Source: an uncultured Prevotellaceae bacterium (lineage in GTDB: Bacteria > Bacteroidota > Bacteroidia > Bacteroidales > Bacteroidaceae). From it: a stretch of 64,000 nucleotides of DNA. Positions 18,429 to 26,528 of this stretch are shown here, in pieces. Each line of letters starts with the position of its first letter. Within the stretch, counting starts at the first letter, position 1. Below the pieces are notes generated by a model. It made no database searches, had not been told where the DNA came from, and saw only the letters and a program-made list of their open reading frames with translations. Location of the stretch: positions 124,001 to 188,000 of the forward strand of contig OMZE01000002.1 in NCBI GenBank assembly GCA_900315455.1. The letters are read 5' to 3'. Made by a program: the position numbers and the translations under genes.

Positions 18429-18924
18429 AACTGCCTTTGTTGACACAGGATTCCTAATACGCCTTCTTGATGAAAATCACCCTCAGCATGGAAGTGCCGT
18501 CTCTTATTACGACTATCTATTGGAAAAGGGATATATTATCCGTGTTAGTACTATAGTCATAGCGGAATATTGTGTCAAAGGGGAATATAACGACCTCCCT
18601 ACGGCTAATATCCTTCCATCTCCTTTCAATCCAATGCACGCAGTTAAAGCAGGCGCTTTCGGAAAGATTCTTTATGAAGCAAAGACTCAATGGGTACAAG
18701 AGAAAGGAGAAAGGACCTTACTAAAAAACGACGTGAAAATCATGGCTCACGCCGAGGCGGACAAAGCGGATTGGTATATAACATTTGATACGGACAGTAA
18801 GAAGCTATACGATACTTTGAAACAGCGCGGTATGATAAAATTCCGTTTTATAGATGCAAATCAACCTGTGTCTGTATATACAGGAGAAATCCCTCTCGAG
18901 TTTGATGAGGACGCTCACACGTAA
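18421..18924 (+). CDS. PIN-domain protein (VapC-like ribonuclease fold)
   Basis: A 167-residue protein starting MYKTAFVDTGFLIRLLDEN, the PIN-domain signature with the first metal-binding Asp (VDTGF). Later acidic positions fit the PIN set: Glu in VIAEYCV, then NDVKIMAHAEAD and FDTDSKKL. The ATG at 18421 is preferred because GGAGG lies 7 bp upstream, and it overlaps the end of the preceding gene. PIN proteins usually cleave RNA as toxins or in defence. The coupled 257-residue partner could be an antitoxin or regulator, though it does not look like a typical VapB. Confidence 0.7.
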   Translation: MYKTAFVDTGFLIRLLDENHPQHGSAVSYYDYLLEKGYIIRVSTIVIAEYCVKGEYNDLPTANILPSPFNPMHAVKAGAFGKILYEAKTQWVQEKGERTLLKNDVKIMAHAEADKADWYITFDTDSKKLYDTLKQRGMIKFRFIDANQPVSVYTGEIPLEFDEDAHT

Positions 18925-18936
18925 ACATCATACCCC

Positions 18937-19134
18937 TCACTTACCACCCTTGCAAGGACAACTTTCTGCATGCACGATGCCACCTTGATGATAACCATCG
19001 TAGATTACATATTTGTGCCCCTCGACGGTAACAGTATAGACCGCGTCACAACTACCGGCACTAACTTGATTCTCCCGCTTGCCGGCGCATCCTGTGATGG
19101 CCAAGATGACAAGCACGGCAAATATTTTCTTCAT
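18937..19134 (-). CDS. Small lipoprotein
   Basis: A 65-residue product with a lipoprotein signal peptide: Lys-Lys start, hydrophobic stretch (FAVLVILAI) and lipobox ITGC with the lipidated Cys at residue 16. The mature part is small, with two further cysteines at the C-terminus (ESCPCKG). It is convergent with the PIN gene (ends 13 bp apart) and divergent from the 85-residue gene. Prophage lipoproteins of this type can alter the host surface or block superinfection. That is inference. Confidence 0.6.
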   Translation of the reverse strand: MKKIFAVLVILAITGCAGKRENQVSAGSCDAVYTVTVEGHKYVIYDGYHQGGIVHAESCPCKGGK

Positions 19135-19149
19135 TTTTCTTTGATTTTG

Positions 19150-19181
19150 TTTGGATGTTATTGGATTATTTGCTATTTTTG
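19150..19181 (+). promoter_or_regulatory. Bacteroidota-type promoter for the 85-residue gene
   Basis: TTTG at 19150-19153, then a 20-bp spacer, then TATTTTTG at 19174-19181. The predicted transcript begins within a few bases of the ATG at 19186, so the message is nearly leaderless. Confidence 0.55.
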
Positions 19182-19185
19182 CGAT

Positions 19186-19443
19186 ATGGAGAATGGTGAT
19201 TATAAAAACCTGCGTCAGAAGACCGTATTTGATTTATGTGACGATGCTGAATTGTTGCATAAGTTGAATCCTCTATTTCCTAAAATTCGTACTAAGGAGC
19301 AATGGGTAAATTCCTATAAGGAAAATCCTATGAGTCAGGTTTTTGATTTTATTGATCTCGCAGACATGACTAACAATTTAGATTTAAGAGATGCTGTTGA
19401 AAAAGAATGGGAGAAAGAATTAAACTCATTTTTTGATGAATAG
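19186..19443 (+). CDS. Hypothetical small acidic protein, candidate partner of the MuF toxin-like tail
   Basis: An 85-residue soluble, acidic and aromatic protein (start MENGDYKNLRQKTVFDLCDD) with no signal or membrane segment. It has its own promoter and ends 5 bp from the stop of the convergent MuF gene. Polymorphic toxins keep a small acidic immunity gene next to the toxin-encoding 3' end. The location and size fit that pattern, but no family is recognised. Confidence 0.6.
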   Translation: MENGDYKNLRQKTVFDLCDDAELLHKLNPLFPKIRTKEQWVNSYKENPMSQVFDFIDLADMTNNLDLRDAVEKEWEKELNSFFDE

Positions 19444-19448
19444 GTGTT

Positions 19449-21428
19449 CTATTTTGAAACGAGGAAATTGTTTTCTATTAGCCAATCAGTGATATCCGCT
19501 GGAGTTCTTTTTAAGACAAAAGACAACAGTTCTTTAGTTTGGTCTTTAGGTAAATCCAAATCCTTTAGATTCTTCATTCCCCCATCTATGAGCGCATTGC
19601 AAAGTCCATTTTCCATGTCATCATATTTGCCTTTGAAAAGGCTCTTCTCCAAACTTGACATCACTTCTTTTCTATCAAGTCTCATTATGCCTATGACATG
19701 GTCAAAGTTCTTCACCATTTGATCATATGCCGTACTTTTTCTGTGCGTGATGAACTTAGAATGCGGCACTTTATCAAGGCCCAAATGTCCATAGAACACC
19801 TTTAGGTTGTGTCGCGCATACCACTCGTTCGCGAGTTCCATACACCTCTCACTCACAGAATGTTTCTCCCCAGCTGATTCTAAACCAACATGCCTGTTGT
19901 GGACTATTTCATGCCACAGGGTTGACATAGCATCGGCTTCTTCCTCTGAAATGTCAGATACTTGTCCTTGGGCTATCTTTCTTAAAGTTGACTTAACCCT
20001 ATTGAGTCGTTCTACCCTGAGCAATATCCTTCCATCTCGGTAAGTCTTGCCGTTCACTTCTGTGTCAAGGGTGATACTTATTGAAGGCTTTCCGTTCACG
20101 AACCATTTTTCTTCGGCTGGTAGATTTTCGTTTATTTTGTCAAGAATATCGTTTATATCCTTGACTTTTACAAAATCCTTTCCTTGAAAAAACTCTTGGA
20201 CATCATGTTTGACGGCAACGGACTCTTCTACGATTAGTGCTTTCTCACTCTCGCTAATACCGCTAACAGAATTATCTATTTCACCCGTTGCTTCCGCTTT
20301 TTCTTCTCGACTCGTATGGTTATCCTTTGTAATGCTTTTCGCCCCGCTCACAAGTTCCTCATTCTCCCTCACAAACCTCGGCAGCGTCCCAGCCTTTTTC
20401 GCCTCGGCAATACGCTTCTCGTTCTTCTTCTCCCACTCCTTGAACCCCTCCGGCACATCCTTCACCTCATTCACGCTCTCGCCATCCACTGGCTCACCAC
20501 GGAGAATCTTCTTGGTGTCCTCCGCTATCTCCTCGTCAGTCTTCAGCACCGACGTAGCATAGCACCGGCAATGGGGATGCCAACCAGTGAACTTGAAGTC
20601 CTTCGGGTACTTCCCCTGCAACTGGTCGCATATGTCGTGGAACGTGCCTGGCTTGAATCCTTTGCAGTTGTGATTGTTCGACAGGTGAATCTCGATGCCC
20701 ACCACGAAGTCCATTTGCTTCCACCGCTCATGGTCCGCCGTGCGATAGGCGATGTTGGCCTCAGTGGCGGCGAGACGCCTCGCGTTCATGTACGATGAGC
20801 GGTACACACCACGACCAGGGTGGAAGTCGGCAGCGTTCTTCGAGAGGTGGAGATTGCCGTGCTCGTCCCTCACCCTGCGGAACAACTTGTCCGGATGCCG
20901 CAGGTATTGCTTGAGGTCACGGGCCATGCTTGGAGCATCAAGACCCTCACGGATGCCGAGGTCAAGTCCCATCTCCATCTCGCGTTTGAAGGTGTTGGAG
21001 TAGTTCCACACACGGTCCGATAGGTTCAGCCCTCTCTCCTTCCGCTTGATGAAAGCCTCACGCGCCTTCTCGTTCGTCGAGTAATAGCGGCGGTATTGCG
21101 CCTCCGACAACTTGCCGACATTATCCCCGAAGACCACGTTGCACAACTCGTTGTTCTTGTTGTTCGACAGCGTCCACTCCGACCGCACCGCATTGACAAT
21201 CGACATCTGCAACTGACTGCGCAATTGTTCCAGCAGGGCGTTGACGCGCTTCTTGGTCTTCGGGTAGTCGTCGAAAGTGAACGGCTTGCCGAGGTCCACG
21301 TCATCCAGCGACACGCCGATGGCAGCGGCCTCCTTTACGGCTTCCGCATAGATGGCGTCGATATACTCCTGATACACGTCCAGGTTATGGAGGTGCTCAC
21401 GGTCGTACTTGTTCTTCGGCTTCGGCAT
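19449..21428 (-). CDS. MuF-type minor head protein with C-terminal HExxH metallopeptidase-like domain
   Basis: A 659-residue protein placed after the portal gene, as MuF/SPP1 gp7 head proteins are. The MuF core (residues about 200-300) shows AATEANIAYRTADHERW and a Cys/His region ending HPHCRCYATSVL. A helical linker about 330-400 joins a C-terminal domain with WHEIVHNRH near residues 505-512, the zinc-peptidase HExxH motif, followed by ERCMELANE as possible third-ligand helix. The 3' third (from about 20340 down) is visibly more AT-rich than the 5' part. MuF proteins fused to variable C-terminal toxin domains are a described class of phage polymorphic toxins. The peptidase activity and target are unproven. 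Confidence 0.8.
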   Translation of the reverse strand: MPKPKNKYDREHLHNLDVYQEYIDAIYAEAVKEAAAIGVSLDDVDLGKPFTFDDYPKTKKRVNALLEQLRSQLQMSIVNAVRSEWTLSNNKNNELCNVVFGDNVGKLSEAQYRRYYSTNEKAREAFIKRKERGLNLSDRVWNYSNTFKREMEMGLDLGIREGLDAPSMARDLKQYLRHPDKLFRRVRDEHGNLHLSKNAADFHPGRGVYRSSYMNARRLAATEANIAYRTADHERWKQMDFVVGIEIHLSNNHNCKGFKPGTFHDICDQLQGKYPKDFKFTGWHPHCRCYATSVLKTDEEIAEDTKKILRGEPVDGESVNEVKDVPEGFKEWEKKNEKRIAEAKKAGTLPRFVRENEELVSGAKSITKDNHTSREEKAEATGEIDNSVSGISESEKALIVEESVAVKHDVQEFFQGKDFVKVKDINDILDKINENLPAEEKWFVNGKPSISITLDTEVNGKTYRDGRILLRVERLNRVKSTLRKIAQGQVSDISEEEADAMSTLWHEIVHNRHVGLESAGEKHSVSERCMELANEWYARHNLKVFYGHLGLDKVPHSKFITHRKSTAYDQMVKNFDHVIGIMRLDRKEVMSSLEKSLFKGKYDDMENGLCNALIDGGMKNLKDLDLPKDQTKELLSFVLKRTPADITDWLIENNFLVSK

Positions 21429-21446
21429 GTCTTACTCGTTCCCTCC

Positions 21447-22847
21447 TCATCTCGTGAGTTCAAACGCGTCAAGGGTACCTTCCTCGGTGATCTCCTGCAA
21501 GGTCTTGTCCACATCGCTGCTCCATCCGAGTTGCTCGATGCTCTCACGCTGACTCATCAGCGGCTTGTTGCCGTTGGCAGAGAGGAGGTTGTTGATGGTA
21601 TCCTTCTCTTCCGTGATGGTGTATGGCGTGACCTCGTTCTCCACCGACAGGGCGTCAACGGCATCAGAGTATTTCTCTCCGAGGGCGAGTTTCAAAAATG
21701 CCTTGACCACGTTCACCTCTCGGTCGAAGAACTCCAGCAGCCTACCCGACTCATCCTTCACCTTCAACTGAGCGTCGATGAACAGTTGCTTACGGCTCTC
21801 GCCGCTCATGGGCGTCGACTTCATGCTCTCATACGACCAGTCTGGCAACTGCAGTTGCGTGAAGAACGACTGACGCAGTTCGGCAATCTGGAACTTGAGG
21901 TTGTCTACGGCCTGCGCCCACGTCACATACCCTGCCGTGCTGCCCTTCGGGTACTGGAGGATGCTCTTGAACTCGGCCTTCTCATCACCTTCCTGACCAT
22001 AGGCGATTTCCTCGTCGGCGAACACGCAGAACAAGGGCTTGCTGTTTTTGCGGAGGTAGTTTCCGTTTCGGCTAATCGACCACTCCATCTCATACACCAG
22101 ACTGCTGGTGTCCTCCCATATCGGCTCGGGCCGGTACATGTAGACGGCAGGAATCTTTCCAATCTGACGGATGTCGTCCTCCTCGACGAGCACCCACCCT
22201 CCAGTGCTGTTGTCCTCCCATTTGTAGTGCTTCTCCGCCGTATAGGTGTCGAAGTAACTCACAGTCTTCTTGCCCACCTTGCGCTTATAGCCGATTGATA
22301 AGGCTATCATGTCGCCCGTCTCGTCATACAGCGGGTAGAGGTCGTCGCCGTTCATCGGGGTGTAGTTGCAGCAGCGTATCTTGATGGGACTGCTGAAACC
22401 GTAGTAGTTGTTGGGCTGCTCCACGGCATACCACAGCGTGAGTACCTCGCATCCGGCAAACAGCATCCTGAGCCGCTCCACATTCACGCTGTCGATGCGG
22501 TTCCTGATGAATATCTTCTCCAGATACGCGCTGACCTCCTTCTGCTGGTCATCGTCGGGTGAGTACACTCGCTTGACAGGAACACCGCAACACAGTTCGG
22601 TCATGCGTTTCACGGCGAGTTTCTGAAAGTTCAGAGGGACGCGGGTCACACGGTCTATCGTACCGTCTTCCTCCACCACGTCAGGATAGATGGCCCTGTT
22701 CATCACAGGGTGCTTCTTCGGGTCATACTCCACGGAAAGCCCCTTCGGTCCCTTCCATATCGGCACGGTAATGGTTTTCTCCGACAGGTCGCTGATGATC
22801 TCCGACGGCTGCCGGTCTTGCCTGATGATGTCTTGAATTAGTGGCAT
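21447..22847 (-). CDS. Phage portal protein (SPP1 gp6-like)
   Basis: A 466-residue protein between a small gene beyond terminase and the MuF head gene. This is the classical order terminase-portal-MuF. Features typical of the family are the long N-terminal alpha/beta region (KRMTELCCGVPVKRVY), the central stem (YEMEWSISRNGNYLRK) and a helical C-terminal crown. The 466 residues are within the SPP1-type portal length. It forms the dodecameric DNA channel and head-tail vertex. Confidence 0.85.
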   Translation of the reverse strand: MPLIQDIIRQDRQPSEIISDLSEKTITVPIWKGPKGLSVEYDPKKHPVMNRAIYPDVVEEDGTIDRVTRVPLNFQKLAVKRMTELCCGVPVKRVYSPDDDQQKEVSAYLEKIFIRNRIDSVNVERLRMLFAGCEVLTLWYAVEQPNNYYGFSSPIKIRCCNYTPMNGDDLYPLYDETGDMIALSIGYKRKVGKKTVSYFDTYTAEKHYKWEDNSTGGWVLVEEDDIRQIGKIPAVYMYRPEPIWEDTSSLVYEMEWSISRNGNYLRKNSKPLFCVFADEEIAYGQEGDEKAEFKSILQYPKGSTAGYVTWAQAVDNLKFQIAELRQSFFTQLQLPDWSYESMKSTPMSGESRKQLFIDAQLKVKDESGRLLEFFDREVNVVKAFLKLALGEKYSDAVDALSVENEVTPYTITEEKDTINNLLSANGNKPLMSQRESIEQLGWSSDVDKTLQEITEEGTLDAFELTR

Positions 22848-22858
22848 GGTTGTTGTCT

Positions 22859-23065
22859 TTATCTGTAAATGATTCTGTATATGAGTTTCCCGTTATGACG
22901 GTCGAACACGATGCTCATGGCACCGTGAAGGGAGCAGAAAGCGTTGACGGTATCGTCGGCCTCACCGCTCTCCACGGCATCAAGCCCGAACACAAAGGTC
23001 TTCACTTGCAGCGGGTTTCTCTTCTGCTTCCCTACTGCGTTATGGATGTTTCCTGGCAGTTCCAT
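22859..23065 (-). CDS. Hypothetical small phage protein
   Basis: A 68-residue product starting MELPGNIHNAVGKQKRN at 23065 and ending with a very basic tail (GKLIYRIIYR). It lies in an 11-235 bp region between the terminase and portal genes in the same orientation. No family recognised. The longer in-frame extension to 23206 overlaps the terminase gene and is unlikely to be used. Confidence 0.5.
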   Translation of the reverse strand: MELPGNIHNAVGKQKRNPLQVKTFVFGLDAVESGEADDTVNAFCSLHGAMSIVFDRHNGKLIYRIIYR

Positions 23066-23082
23066 GGTTGTTGCTTTTATGG

Positions 23083-24546
23083 TTAGTAGACAATCCTTGC
23101 CGTCCTCGCCCTGTCGATGGGCTTGAACGGATTCCTTACATGGTAGTCGATGGCGTAGCCGAGCACGTCCACATACTCGTCGTGGGGCTTCGAGGGGAAA
23201 CTGCATATCTCATCCTCAAAGGCCTCGTTCCAGGCACCGTCAACGAGCACCACACGACCGGCCTCGATGGTCGGCGACGCTGCATAGAGACGGGTTTCCT
23301 TGCTGTCTTTCGGACTCGGCGTGGCCACCACGTTGAGACCCGTCGTCTCCTTCAGTTGGTCGATGACAGACAGACCGTTGGCCTTCGGCTCCACGCGTAT
23401 GGTGGAGCGGCGGGAGTAGCCATGCTCCCTGACGTACTGGGCAATGAAGCGCAGCAGGTCGGGGAACTTCAGGTTCACCTTGGCGGCATGGGTGATATAG
23501 AGGTCGTTGTTCACCTTGCACGTGGCGATGATGCCCGACGGGTCGTTTGATGTCTTGTCGGTGTAGGCGGTGTCAAGGAAGAACACCATCGGCTCGCCTT
23601 CGTAGATACGCTTGAAGTCGGAGGGCTTGATGTGGGCAAACCACTCACGCTTCACGATGTTTCCTCCGACGATGGTGGGGCGCTGCTGATAGAGGGCGGC
23701 AAATGTCCTCGGACTGCGCTTCTCCACGTCCAACAGCCTCTCCAGGGAATGACGGCCTTCCCACAATGCCTCACCTACCTCACGCGGGTCCTCGGCCATG
23801 CCGCCACACTCCTTGATGGCGGGGATGCTCACCACCGTCCACTTCTCGGGCTCTCGTTCCAACAACCGCCCCGCAAGGTCATCCTCGTGCCAGCGTGTCA
23901 TAATCAACAACTGTTTGGATTTATTGTGCAGACGGGTGAGAAACACATCAGTGTACCACTCCCATACACGGTCTCGGTAGGTTTGCGAATACGCCCCCAT
24001 TGCATCTTTCACGGGGTCGTCGATGATGCCTAGGTCGACGGGGGTACCGGTAAGCGAGCCTCCCACACCTACGGCCTTGTAGAAACCACTACGCCCCACC
24101 ACCTCGAAGAAGTCAACGTTGCACTGAAATCCACGCGGCGCGCCTTTGCCCGAGATCTGTGAACCTGGGAAGATGTCACGGAAGGCCTCGCTGTCGATGG
24201 TGCGCTGGATGGCACGGGAGAACTGCTGGGCGAGATCTGAGGAATAGGAGCACCCCACGATTCGGGCATCAGGATTGGAACCAAGCACCCACGCTGGGAA
24301 ATTGCGGCTCACAATCTCACTCTTGCCATGTTGGGGTGGAACGAAGAGCATCAACCGGTTGGTGCCCAGCTTGCCATCCATGAGCTGCTGGCAACGGTCT
24401 GCGATAAGGCGGTGGAACCATTCCAGACGGTATGACGGGTTGATGTATAGCAGGAACGCGGACAGGCGGCGTGGGGCGAGACTTCTTGCGAGCTCGCCGA
24501 GCAGTGCCGCAGTCCTGCGTTGTTTCTCTGAAGCCTTCTTTCCCAT
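23083..24546 (-). CDS. Terminase large subunit
   Basis: A 487-residue protein with a variant Walker A PPQHGKS (about residues 72-78), an adjacent ATPase segment PDARIVGCSYSSDLAQQFS, a Walker B-like VDLGIIDDP (about 170) and a C-terminal RNaseH-like nuclease region FLDTAYTDKTSND (metal-binding Asp). Its ATG overlaps the stop of the small subunit (TAATG). It packages DNA into proheads; operon order with portal supports the call. Confidence 0.92.
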   Translation of the reverse strand: MGKKASEKQRRTAALLGELARSLAPRRLSAFLLYINPSYRLEWFHRLIADRCQQLMDGKLGTNRLMLFVPPQHGKSEIVSRNFPAWVLGSNPDARIVGCSYSSDLAQQFSRAIQRTIDSEAFRDIFPGSQISGKGAPRGFQCNVDFFEVVGRSGFYKAVGVGGSLTGTPVDLGIIDDPVKDAMGAYSQTYRDRVWEWYTDVFLTRLHNKSKQLLIMTRWHEDDLAGRLLEREPEKWTVVSIPAIKECGGMAEDPREVGEALWEGRHSLERLLDVEKRSPRTFAALYQQRPTIVGGNIVKREWFAHIKPSDFKRIYEGEPMVFFLDTAYTDKTSNDPSGIIATCKVNNDLYITHAAKVNLKFPDLLRFIAQYVREHGYSRRSTIRVEPKANGLSVIDQLKETTGLNVVATPSPKDSKETRLYAASPTIEAGRVVLVDGAWNEAFEDEICSFPSKPHDEYVDVLGYAIDYHVRNPFKPIDRARTARIVY

Positions 24547-24953
24547 TATTCCTTCCTGGCAATGTCCTCTAACGCTCCGAGGCGGTTGATTTCATCCACA
24601 ATCTCCTCGGGCGTGCGTGAATCGGTCTGCAGTTTCACGTGCTGGCGGCTCTCGATGTATTGCTGGTTGAGCTTGCGCAGCTCTTCTTCATCGGCCATCA
24701 GTCGATAGGCCGCTATCTGAAGAGTTGCGCTATCCGATTCCCGCCATTTTTTTCGCATGTCGCGCTTGGAAATGATGCAGTTTGCTCGCAGCGCGTCTTT
24801 TATAGACTGACATTCTTGACATTTGAGCCTATAGGCATGTCTTTCGGTGAGGTCAGGATAGTAGGAAAAGATGTCCGCAAAGAACGTCACGTCAGGGTGT
24901 TGTCTTATCACCTCGACTATGGCCTCCTCATGCTGTTTCTTAGTCTTTCTCAT
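24546..24953 (-). CDS. Terminase small subunit-like protein
   Basis: A 135-residue, helical and charged protein overlapping the large-subunit start by 1 bp. The N-terminal region (EEAIVEVIRQHPDVTFFADIF) resembles a winged or HTH-like DNA-binding domain, and the C-terminus is coiled-coil-like. ATG 24953 is chosen because the longer TTG start (24971) would sit inside the -7 box of the adjacent promoter. It is first in the terminase-portal-MuF operon. Confidence 0.62.
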   Translation of the reverse strand: MRKTKKQHEEAIVEVIRQHPDVTFFADIFSYYPDLTERHAYRLKCQECQSIKDALRANCIISKRDMRKKWRESDSATLQIAAYRLMADEEELRKLNQQYIESRQHVKLQTDSRTPEEIVDEINRLGALEDIARKE

Positions 24954-24968
24954 TCCATCATTTTTCCG

Positions 24969-25000
24969 CAAATATACGAAATTATGATTATAATATAATC
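24969..25000 (-). promoter_or_regulatory. Late-type phage promoter with upstream palindrome
   Basis: Minus-strand -7 box TATATTTG lies at 24969-24976. The palindrome GATTATA-A-TATAATC (24986-25000) sits 9 bp away, followed by ACTTTAAG on the plus strand. It is the same arrangement as at 17546-17577, only the central base differing. Confidence 0.7.
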
Positions 25001-25062
25001 ACTTTAAGAAAAATTCACGCACAAAGTCACTGATTTATAATCATTTTGGGGTTTTCATGGCA

Positions 25063-25091
25063 CAAAAAAGCCCCGACCGCCATGGCCGGGG
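25063..25091 (-). terminator. Rho-independent terminator after the chaperone gene
   Basis: Read on the minus strand, a GC-rich hairpin (CCCCG at 25071-25075 pairs with CGGGG at 25087-25091) is followed by a T-run (A-run 25064-25069 on plus). It ends the toxin-antitoxin-chaperone transcript just before the late promoter. Confidence 0.75.
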
Positions 25092-25115
25092 ACTTATCTA
25101 CTACAAGGATTTATT

Positions 25116-25550
25116 TCATTGAGCTTGCTGTATGGAGTTTTGGCGAATCACATTCATGGGAATCAACGGCATGACACTTCCTGCCAGTTCGGTCCCCTTC
25201 AGGTTCTTCACCAAAAGCCCCCTCAACGCACCTATTGCAATGTTGATAAAGGTATCTATCAATAAAGGCTCACTGGTAACAAAACCCTCGTCTTTTATCT
25301 CAATCACTTTGTCGAATGGATCCATCCAGAAAACACAATAGATGCTCTCTCTGGCTATAACCTCATTTGTTTCTAATGGAGTTATCTCTACTACCATGTT
25401 CAAGGCAAGTTGACTCTTTTCGGGAGCAACTTTCATTTGGTGGGCAAATTGATAATTCACCGCATTTTTGTCAATTGAACCAAAGTCGAAATCAGGTCTG
25501 AACATAAATTCAGACTCCTCCATTTTCAAAAGTCTATAGTGAATATCCAT
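25116..25550 (-). CDS. SecB-like chaperone (TAC module)
   Basis: A 144-residue protein with SecB-like sequence: N-terminal LLKMEESEFMF-type start, central VVEITPLETNEVIARESIYC, and C-terminal PLLIDTFINIAIGALRG followed by LIPMNVI. ATG 25550 is preferred: it lies 4 bp after the antitoxin stop, whereas a longer start would overlap it. Third in the order toxin, antitoxin, chaperone, it fits the tripartite TAC systems in which a SecB-like protein shields the antitoxin from proteolysis. SecB identity is by pattern, not alignment. Confidence 0.62.
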   Translation of the reverse strand: MDIHYRLLKMEESEFMFRPDFDFGSIDKNAVNYQFAHQMKVAPEKSQLALNMVVEITPLETNEVIARESIYCVFWMDPFDKVIEIKDEGFVTSEPLLIDTFINIAIGALRGLLVKNLKGTELAGSVMPLIPMNVIRQNSIQQAQ

Positions 25551-25554
25551 AATA

Positions 25555-25974
25555 CTATGCAAATTTACGTTGGCTGTTGCATTCTTCTGCAATTATTCCC
25601 GTATTCCATGTGCTGTTTGGGTTGACAACGGACATTTTCTTTGACCTACTGTACATCTTATACGAACTGGCTGTCTCGGCCGATATTACTGTCATGACCG
25701 TAGTATTAAGAAGTTGCACACCAAGAGCCTCTTCAATATCAGTCAGTGTGTCTGTCGTAAAGTTCCTGTCGCCTGACAGCCATTCAGAAATCACAGTAGG
25801 AGATTTCCCCATCAATCGTGCGAACTGTATTTGATTCAGACCGCATCTTTTCATGGCTTCTTCTATCTTTACGGCAAGCATCATGCGCTTCCGCATTCTC
25901 GCAAGTTCTTTTTGGTCAATATTGGCAAGGAGTTCTCCTAAGAATCCTTCTGCATTTCTCTTTCCTACTCTCAT
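25555..25974 (-). CDS. HTH antitoxin with C-terminal extension (HigA-like)
   Basis: A 139-residue protein with an XRE-type HTH at about residues 35-90 (RCGLNQIQFARLMGKSPTV; ISEWLSGDRNFTTDTLTDIE). The ~45 residues after the HTH are aromatic/Asn-rich (YKMYSRSKKMSVVNPNSTW) and could be the chaperone-addiction region that TAC antitoxins carry. It is 5 bp downstream of the toxin stop and 4 bp upstream of the chaperone. It presumably represses the shared promoter and neutralises the toxin. Confidence 0.7.
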   Translation of the reverse strand: MRVGKRNAEGFLGELLANIDQKELARMRKRMMLAVKIEEAMKRCGLNQIQFARLMGKSPTVISEWLSGDRNFTTDTLTDIEEALGVQLLNTTVMTVISAETASSYKMYSRSKKMSVVNPNSTWNTGIIAEECNSQRKFA

Positions 25975-25979
25975 ATCAA

Positions 25980-26438
25980 TTATTCGTCTAAAGTCCCATC
26001 ATCATTAACTCTTAACTCACCACCCATTATACGACGGGTTATCTCCTTTGCTATTGTTCTCATTTGCATAGCCTTCTCGTATAAAGGTGGATAATCTTGA
26101 TAAGCTCTTATCCCCGGCGGTTTATATCCCCCAGATCCAAACAATATAACGGTGTCATTGAAATAAACGCCATAAAGGCGAAGGTGTCCTGTATTTCGAA
26201 GTGCCACCATACCATCCGCCCACACGCCCTCTCCTTCCTTGAAGAAACTCCTTCGACATCCTGTGGTTTGTGACATGACAACAATCTTGCTGATTACTTT
26301 TTTCAAGTCACTCACATGAGTCTTGTTTTCCTCAAAGAACTGTTCAAGCAAAGTGTCATTATCGCCATCAAGAATAACAGAATAGACATGAGCTTTTGCC
26401 CCTGTCAATTGATCCATTTCCTTGATAACAAAGTCCAT
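25980..26438 (-). CDS. HigB/RelE-like toxin
   Basis: A 152-residue protein whose C-terminal half looks like a RelE-fold ribonuclease: TGHLRLYGVYFNDTVILFG and Lys/Arg-rich end KEITRRIMGGELRV. It is the first gene of the module with its own promoter and precedes the antitoxin, as in higBA systems. The N-terminal region is somewhat long for HigB, so it may be a distant variant. Confidence 0.6.
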   Translation of the reverse strand: MDFVIKEMDQLTGAKAHVYSVILDGDNDTLLEQFFEENKTHVSDLKKVISKIVVMSQTTGCRRSFFKEGEGVWADGMVALRNTGHLRLYGVYFNDTVILFGSGGYKPPGIRAYQDYPPLYEKAMQMRTIAKEITRRIMGGELRVNDDGTLDE

Positions 26439-26467
26439 TTATAATGTTCAGGTTTTCAATTCCGCCG

Positions 26468-26499
26468 CAAAAGTATATAAAAATTCGGTTATATCCAAA
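26468..26499 (-). promoter_or_regulatory. Promoter of the toxin-antitoxin-chaperone operon
   Basis: Minus-strand TTTG (CAAA at 26496-26499) is separated by exactly 20 bp from TACTTTTG (CAAAAGTA at 26468-26475). This is a near-perfect Bacteroidota promoter, 29 bp upstream of the toxin ATG. Confidence 0.75.
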
Positions 26500-26528
26500 T
26501 TTCCGCCCACTTTTTTTCAAAAAATCTT

